A stretch of 64,000 nucleotides of DNA from Amycolatopsis benzoatilytica AK 16/65. GTDB lineage: Bacteria; Actinomycetota; Actinomycetes; Mycobacteriales; Pseudonocardiaceae. Positions 59,503 through 64,000 of the stretch are shown piece after piece. Below the pieces are notes generated by a model, which saw only the letters and a program-made list of their open reading frames with translations, had not been told where the DNA came from and searched no databases. Position 1 is the stretch's first letter; every line of letters starts with the position of its first letter. The translations under genes and the position numbers were made by a program. The stretch covers positions 938,506 through 1,002,505 of the forward strand of contig NZ_KB912942.1 in assembly GCF_000383915.1 (NCBI RefSeq), written 5' to 3'.

Positions 59503-60903
59503 ATGAGTTCAGAAGTCGCCGCCGAGCCGGCTGCCGAGGGGCTGGCCGCCGGGTTGCGTCAGCGGCACCTCGCCATGCTCGCGATGGGCGGGGTGATCGG
59601 GTCGGGGCTGTTCGTCAGTTCCAGCGTCGGGATCAGGCTCGCCGGGCCTGGCATCGTGCTGTCGTTCCTGCTCGCGGGCGCCCTGGCGATGCTCGTGATG
59701 CGCATGATGGCGGAAATGGCCGCCGCCATTCCCTCCAGCGGTTCGTTTTCCGTGCACGCCGAGCGCGCATTCGGGGCGTGGGCCGGTTTCGCGATCGGCT
59801 GGCTGTATTGGTCCGCGCTCGTGGTGGTGCTCGCCGTCGAAGCCACCGCCGCCGCCATCATCGTCAACAGCTGGCTGCCCGGCGTGCGGCAGTGGGTGCT
59901 GGTTCTCGTCTTCATGGCCGTGCTGACCGCGATCAACTTCGCGGCGGTGTCCCGGTTCGGCGAGTTCGAGTTCTGGCTGGCTTTGGTCAAGGTCGTGGCC
60001 ATCATCGGGTTCCTGGTTCTCGGCGTGCTCGCGTTCTTCGGCCTGTTGCCGGGGACTTCCTTTGCCGGCACGGCGAATCTCCTCGGCAACGGCGGCTTGC
60101 TGCCCCACGGCTGGCAAGGCGTGGGCGCCGGGCTGCTCGCCGTGGTGTTCACCTTCGGCGGCCTGGAAGTGCTGACCATCGCGGCCGCGGAATCCGACGA
60201 CCCAGCGCGTGCCGTCGGCAAGGCAGTGCGCGCGGCGGTCGTGCGGATTTCGGTTTTCTACGTGGGTTCGATGCTCGTTGTCGTCGCGCTGCTGCCGTGG
60301 ACGAGCATCCAGGCCGGGGAAAGCCCGTTCGCCGCGGTGCTGGCGCATATTGGGATCCCGGCGACCGAGCAGATCATGAACGTCATCGTGCTGTTCGCCT
60401 TGCTCTCCACGTTGAACACCAACATGTACGGCGCGGCGCGCATGGTCTTCTCGCTGGCGCAACGGGGCCACGCGCCGGGCGCGCTGACGAAGCTGGACCG
60501 CAATGGCGTGCCGTATCTAGCCGTCGCGGCGTCGGTGCTGTTCGGTTTCGTCGCGGTCGCGCTCAACGCGCTCTGGCCGGACACGGTTTTCCTGTACCTG
60601 CTCAACGCGGTCGGCTCGGTGCTGCTCATCGTGTGGATTCTGGTGGCGTGCACCCAGTTGCGCGTGCGGCGGCAGCTGGAGCGCACCGCGCCGGACAGCC
60701 TGACCGTGCGGATGTGGGGCTTCCCGTATCTGACCTGGGCGACGCTGGCGGCGATGGTGGCGATTCTGGTCGTGATGGCCGCTGGCTCCGGCACGCGGAT
60801 TCAGCTGGTGAGTTCGGGCGTGTTGGTCCTGGTGCTGGTGGCAGCGGGGGCGTGGTGGCAGCGCGCTCGCCGTCGCGAGCCCAGCGCCGAGGGGCGACCG
60901 TAG
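59503..60903 (+). CDS. Amino-acid permease (APC superfamily)
   Basis: 466 residues, twelve membrane helices. LAMGGVIGSGLFVSSSVGIRLAGPG, split here, is the APC consensus of helix 1; FGGLEVLTIAAAESDDPARAVGKAVRA (split) is the helix 6 region. GABA/aromatic amino-acid permease-like; substrate unknown. No Shine-Dalgarno sequence. Downstream, 278 bp separate it from the convergent UbiB gene. Confidence 0.9.
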   Translation: MSSEVAAEPAAEGLAAGLRQRHLAMLAMGGVIGSGLFVSSSVGIRLAGPGIVLSFLLAGALAMLVMRMMAEMAAAIPSSGSFSVHAERAFGAWAGFAIGWLYWSALVVVLAVEATAAAIIVNSWLPGVRQWVLVLVFMAVLTAINFAAVSRFGEFEFWLALVKVVAIIGFLVLGVLAFFGLLPGTSFAGTANLLGNGGLLPHGWQGVGAGLLAVVFTFGGLEVLTIAAAESDDPARAVGKAVRAAVVRISVFYVGSMLVVVALLPWTSIQAGESPFAAVLAHIGIPATEQIMNVIVLFALLSTLNTNMYGAARMVFSLAQRGHAPGALTKLDRNGVPYLAVAASVLFGFVAVALNALWPDTVFLYLLNAVGSVLLIVWILVACTQLRVRRQLERTAPDSLTVRMWGFPYLTWATLAAMVAILVVMAAGSGTRIQLVSSGVLVLVLVAAGAWWQRARRREPSAEGRP

Positions 60904-60974
60904 TCGGGAAGGTTGCGGGCACACAGCCCGTCCCGACGAGTCCGCAAGGCTCCGGCACCCGGCGGGCATGAGCA

Positions 60975-60992
60975 TCGTATAACGCCCTATAC
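60975..60992. repeat. Short palindrome CGTATA-N6-TATACG
   Basis: 6-bp perfect arms in an AT-rich patch between convergent genes (approximate position). Could be an operator or weak terminator. Confidence 0.4.
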
Positions 60993-61181
60993 GGAGCCTT
61001 GGGGCAGACTGAGCACCGGCAGTTCGGCAGGTCCGCGGATCGCGTCGGATGCGGGGCCGGTCGCTCCATCGATGGCAACAGTGCTCGAATCGGCAAGAAC
61101 CGCAGGAATGCCGCTGTTCCGGTGATCATCGCGTTCACCGACGCCGTCTGCCCGGGCTGATCAACGCCGCCGGAGTGTTCG

Positions 61182-63122
61182 TCATCGGGTTCGCCGGGCT
61201 GATCGCGACGGTCGTCCGGAGCGCCGGAAGACGACGAAAAGCAGTCGCAGTCCCGCCAGCGCACTGATCATCAGCAGGTTGTAGCCGAACACTTGGTTCA
61301 GCGTCAGCCCAGGAATCAGCTGCGGCCCGCTGGTGCTGGCGAGCAGCAGCACGGCCATCAGCCCGGTCGCGATGCCGACCAGCGCGAGCAATACCTCGTG
61401 CATAAGGCCGGTCACCAGGTCGCGGTCGCGTTCGTCGGAGAACAGCCGCAGGTTGACCGACAGCCGGCCTTCCTCCAGTGCCGCGCCGATCCGGTCGACA
61501 CGGCGGGGCAGCCGGCGCAAGACCGGCAGCAGCGCGGTGAGCTCGTCGGCGACGGTGTGGTGCAGGGCGGCCGGACTGAGGCCGACGCGTTCGGTGGCGA
61601 ACGCGCGCGATTCGGCGACGAGGTCGAAGTCCGGCGCCAGCGTCGCGAGGGTGCCTTCCATGGTGGCCAGCGCGCGGAACACCGCGGCGATCGGCGCCGG
61701 CACGCTCAGCCGGTGCTCGGCGACGACCCGGAACAGGCCGGTGAACACGTCGAGCCCGGGGGAGCGGCCCGGTCCGAAATGGCGGGCGAGCAGGATGCCG
61801 AGCGCGCGTTCCAGGCGTTGCTCGTCGAGTTCGTCCGGCCGGTCGACGATCTCCAGCAGTCCGTCGCGCACCCCGGCCGGATCGCCGCGGTCGACGGCGG
61901 GCAGCAAGGCTTGCAGTCCGGCGCGCAGGCTGGAATCGAGCCGTCCGACGGAGCCGAAATCGAGCAGGCCGAGCGTGCCGTCTTCGAGCAGCAGCACATT
62001 GCCCGGATGAGGGTCGGCGTGGAAGACCCCGGCGAGCAGCACCTGATCCAGCAGGCCGCGCAGGAAGGTGCGGGCGAGCTTCTCTCCTGCGCCGGCCGGG
62101 GCACTGGCGGCGGAAAGCGGTTTGCCGTCGAGCCGGCGCATCACCAGGACCCGCTCGGTGGACAGTGCTTTGTGGACAGTGGGCAGGGTGACGCCGTCGA
62201 GCGGCCGCGCGGCGATGGCGGCGATGTTCCCGGCCTCGGTGCGGAAGTCGAGTTCGTCGTGCAGCGACTCGGCGAAACCCTCGGCGAGTTCCTCGACGCC
62301 GAGCGACCGCGCCCAGCCGGTCCGGGCCGACAGCACCGAGGCGAGCCGGCGGACGATGTCGATGTCGCGTTCGACCTGCTCCCGGATGCCCGGTCGCTGC
62401 ACCTTCACCACGACCGCTTCGCCGGACCGCAGCCGCGCGCCGTAAACCTGTGCGATCGACGCCGCGGCAAGGGGTTTGCCGTCGATGTGCGCGAAAGCGG
62501 TGTCCACGTCGATCTCCTCGCGCAGCAGTGCGCGCACCTGGTCCTCGGGCGCGGGCGGCACCTGGTCATGCAACTTGCTGAGCTCGCGCAGGTAGACCGG
62601 CGGCAGGAGATCGGCGCGGGTGGAAAGCAGCTGCCCGAGCTTCACGAACGTCACGCCGGCCTCTTCCAGCGCGAGCCGCAGCGAGCGCGCGAGCTTCGCC
62701 GACCCGTCCGGCCCGGCGGTGCGCCGTCCAGTGAGGAACGACCCGAGCCCGTGCCGGATCGCGATGCGCATGATCCGCGAGTACCGCCGGCCGCGCGCGA
62801 TCCGGGACCGCAGCGCGCTCAGCCGGGCGAACAAGCCAGGTCCACCGGACGGGACGGCGAGTTCCGCGACGAACAGGACCAGCAGCGTCACCGCGAGCGC
62901 GGAACCGGCCAGCGGGATCAGGAGTCCGATCGCGACCCCGGGCCGGGCGAGCACGAGCGCCGGGAACGCCCGGATGATCGTCCCGGCGACCACCCAGCCG
63001 ACGAGCGCGGCACCGAGCGCCCGGACGATCCCCACCCGCACCCCGAGCACCTTCCGGGCCGCGGCGACCAGCGGCCACAGCACAACGACGTAGGCCACCA
63101 GGCCGAGCACTAGCGTTTGCAT
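61182..63122 (-). CDS. UbiB/ABC1 family atypical kinase with membrane anchors
   Basis: 646 residues. Three N-terminal hydrophobic helices, then the UbiB kinase-like core: VKLGQLLSTRADLLPP (KxGQ motif), AAASIAQVYGA (Ala-rich loop), VVKVQRPGIREQ (Lys), HADPHPGNVLLLEDG and GLLDFGSVGRLD (Mg-binding). Two C-terminal membrane helices. UbiB proteins are ATPases that help extract or handle membrane quinone intermediates; actinomycetes make menaquinone, so the target here is unclear. ATG 63122 is preferred; GTG 63134 possible. Confidence 0.85.
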   Translation of the reverse strand: MQTLVLGLVAYVVVLWPLVAAARKVLGVRVGIVRALGAALVGWVVAGTIIRAFPALVLARPGVAIGLLIPLAGSALAVTLLVLFVAELAVPSGGPGLFARLSALRSRIARGRRYSRIMRIAIRHGLGSFLTGRRTAGPDGSAKLARSLRLALEEAGVTFVKLGQLLSTRADLLPPVYLRELSKLHDQVPPAPEDQVRALLREEIDVDTAFAHIDGKPLAAASIAQVYGARLRSGEAVVVKVQRPGIREQVERDIDIVRRLASVLSARTGWARSLGVEELAEGFAESLHDELDFRTEAGNIAAIAARPLDGVTLPTVHKALSTERVLVMRRLDGKPLSAASAPAGAGEKLARTFLRGLLDQVLLAGVFHADPHPGNVLLLEDGTLGLLDFGSVGRLDSSLRAGLQALLPAVDRGDPAGVRDGLLEIVDRPDELDEQRLERALGILLARHFGPGRSPGLDVFTGLFRVVAEHRLSVPAPIAAVFRALATMEGTLATLAPDFDLVAESRAFATERVGLSPAALHHTVADELTALLPVLRRLPRRVDRIGAALEEGRLSVNLRLFSDERDRDLVTGLMHEVLLALVGIATGLMAVLLLASTSGPQLIPGLTLNQVFGYNLLMISALAGLRLLFVVFRRSGRPSRSARRTR

Positions 63123-63468
63123 GCCTCGCAGCACACCAGTTCGGCGGTTCCGGGGGATCCAACCGCGGCGGGATCGACCTCCCTCTCCGGAGGGAGGTCA
63201 CGTCTGGGCGGTGCCGGAAAGGTTGCCCTCGCCGGATCGAGGGCCGTGAAGGGCCCCTGCCGGAATCCAAGTCCCTCAAGGGCCCCTTGACGGCCGAGGG
63301 GCGACGGCGACGATCGAAGCACGACCGGGGCAAACGCCCGGTTTCACGCGAATCCGGCCCGGACCGCGCCGGGGGTCCTACTTTCGGACGTGGCTACGCC
63401 TGGAGTGAACTTCTAACGTCGTCGACCGTACAAAGGGTTGCTTGCTTTCCTGACCTACGGAGGACACG
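63123..63468. other. Divergent region UbiB / snapalysin
   Basis: 346 bp containing family A copy A7. The AT-richer stretch at 63405-63450 is the likely promoter of the protease gene. No gene seen. Confidence 0.5.
63242..63295. repeat. Family A hairpin repeat, copy A7
   Basis: Imperfect copy: GTGAAGGGCCCC pairs with GGGGCCCCTTGAC with a few mismatches and a shifted inner arm. Confidence 0.75.
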
Positions 63469-64000
63469 ATGCATGCACGAGGGTTCGCGCGGATCGCGGC
63501 GCTGGCGATGGCCGTCGCCGCACCGCTGGCTGCCGCGCCGGCTGCGCTCGCCGCGCCGGCCGCGACGACCACGGTGTACTACAGCTCGGCTGGTGCGCCC
63601 GATTACGTCTCGCAGATCGACCAGGGCGCGGCGAACTGGAACGCGGCGGTCACCGACGTGAAGCTGGTCAAGGACGAGGGCCGCGCCACCGTGACCATTC
63701 ACGAGGTGCACAGCGGCGGCTCGTACACGCAGACCGACGGCCATGGCAACGGCGACGTCTACCTCGACACGAGCCAGGTCGCCGAGGGCTACGACCCGAC
63801 CCGGATCGCGGCGCACGAACTCGGCCACAACCTCGGCCTGCCGGACCACTACTCCGGTCCGTGCACCGAACTGATGTCCGGCCACGGCCCGGGCACCTCG
63901 TGCACGAACGCCAAGCCGGACGCCCAGGAGGCGGCGAAGGTGCAGCAGTTGTGGGCCAACGGCTTCCGGCCGCACGGCACCCGGGTCACCGTGACTGTCT
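63469..64000 (+). CDS. Snapalysin-type zinc metalloprotease, N-terminal part (runs off window)
   Basis: At least 177 codons, no stop before the window end. Signal peptide (MHARGFARIAALAMAVAAPL...ALAAPA), then TVYYSSAGAPDYVSQIDQGAANWNAAV and the M7 active site AAHELGHNLGLPDHYSG with His116, Glu117, His120 and Asp126; SGPCTELMSGHGPGTSCTNAKP has the disulfide Cys pair. Small secreted neutral protease of streptomycete type. Because the frame continues past NGF, the usual snapalysin end, a C-terminal extension is likely. GGAGG precedes the ATG. Confidence 0.92.
   Translation, partial: MHARGFARIAALAMAVAAPLAAAPAALAAPAATTTVYYSSAGAPDYVSQIDQGAANWNAAVTDVKLVKDEGRATVTIHEVHSGGSYTQTDGHGNGDVYLDTSQVAEGYDPTRIAAHELGHNLGLPDHYSGPCTELMSGHGPGTSCTNAKPDAQEAAKVQQLWANGFRPHGTRVTVTV

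Noticed and set aside
60913..61267. Small open frames between the permease and UbiB genes
   Set aside because: Short, no ribosome site, compositionally like other spurious frames and partly antisense to UbiB.

Overview
This is a high-GC window from an actinomycete. Gene content and order point to Pseudonocardiales, most likely Amycolatopsis or a close relative (inference, not proven). Much of the window follows a gene order I know from Mycobacterium tuberculosis around Rv1408-Rv1466: rpe and riboflavin genes; uvrC-rapZ-yvcK-whiA; gap-pgk-tpiA-secG; pgl-opcA-zwf-tal-tkt facing ctaB; qor; ctaA; an ABC exporter; mptB; sufR-B-D-C-S-U-T. Local differences are pgi placed inside the pentose-phosphate operon, rbpA after secG, and accessory genes between whiA and gap.

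Layout: 1-220, start of a secreted alkaline phosphatase (minus). 390-4081, rpe and ribE-ribBA-ribH plus a small membrane protein. 4168-6145, truncated haemoglobin N, exonuclease III and a secreted trypsin-like protease. 6320-11250, uvrC-rapZ-yvcK-whiA. 11394-23865, the accessory stretch: a flavin monooxygenase, a secreted PQQ-type sugar dehydrogenase with carbohydrate-binding and Fn3 modules, a PPOX protein, a three-gene SMC/MukBEF-like operon, a winged-helix protein and a 20-unit hexanucleotide repeat. 24432-28226, lower glycolysis, secG and rbpA. 28394-38553 (minus), an orphan histidine kinase, then pgl, opcA, zwf, pgi, tal, tkt. 39260-52005, haem O and haem A synthases, a HelD-type helicase, an FKBP lipoprotein, quinone reductase, an ATP-grasp pair, a DUF2975/XRE pair, a desaturase, an ABC exporter and MptB. 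52199-58661, the complete suf operon. 58779-64000, a membrane protein, an amino-acid permease, a UbiB-like kinase and the start of a snapalysin-type protease.

The strongest candidate for something undescribed is 15326-22332. Three genes are laid out like kleisin, KITE and SMC ATPase of MukBEF/MksBEF/Wadjet, but no JetD/MksG-type TOPRIM nuclease is present and the ATPase has Asp-Asn where Asp-Glu is expected in Walker B. The kleisin-KITE junction carries an 83-bp palindromic repeat bracketed by a perfect 33-bp duplication of the overlapping stop/start. That creates a 49-codon mini-ORF which keeps both stop/start overlaps. The same architecture occurs at zwf-opcA (18-bp duplication, 34-codon mini-ORF).

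Two dispersed repeat families were found. Family A is seven copies of a ~55-bp hairpin whose arms covary between copies; family B is two copies of an 83-bp triple palindrome. Many genes lacking a Shine-Dalgarno sequence have a TAnnnT hexamer 5-8 nt before the start codon, which suggests widespread leaderless transcription.
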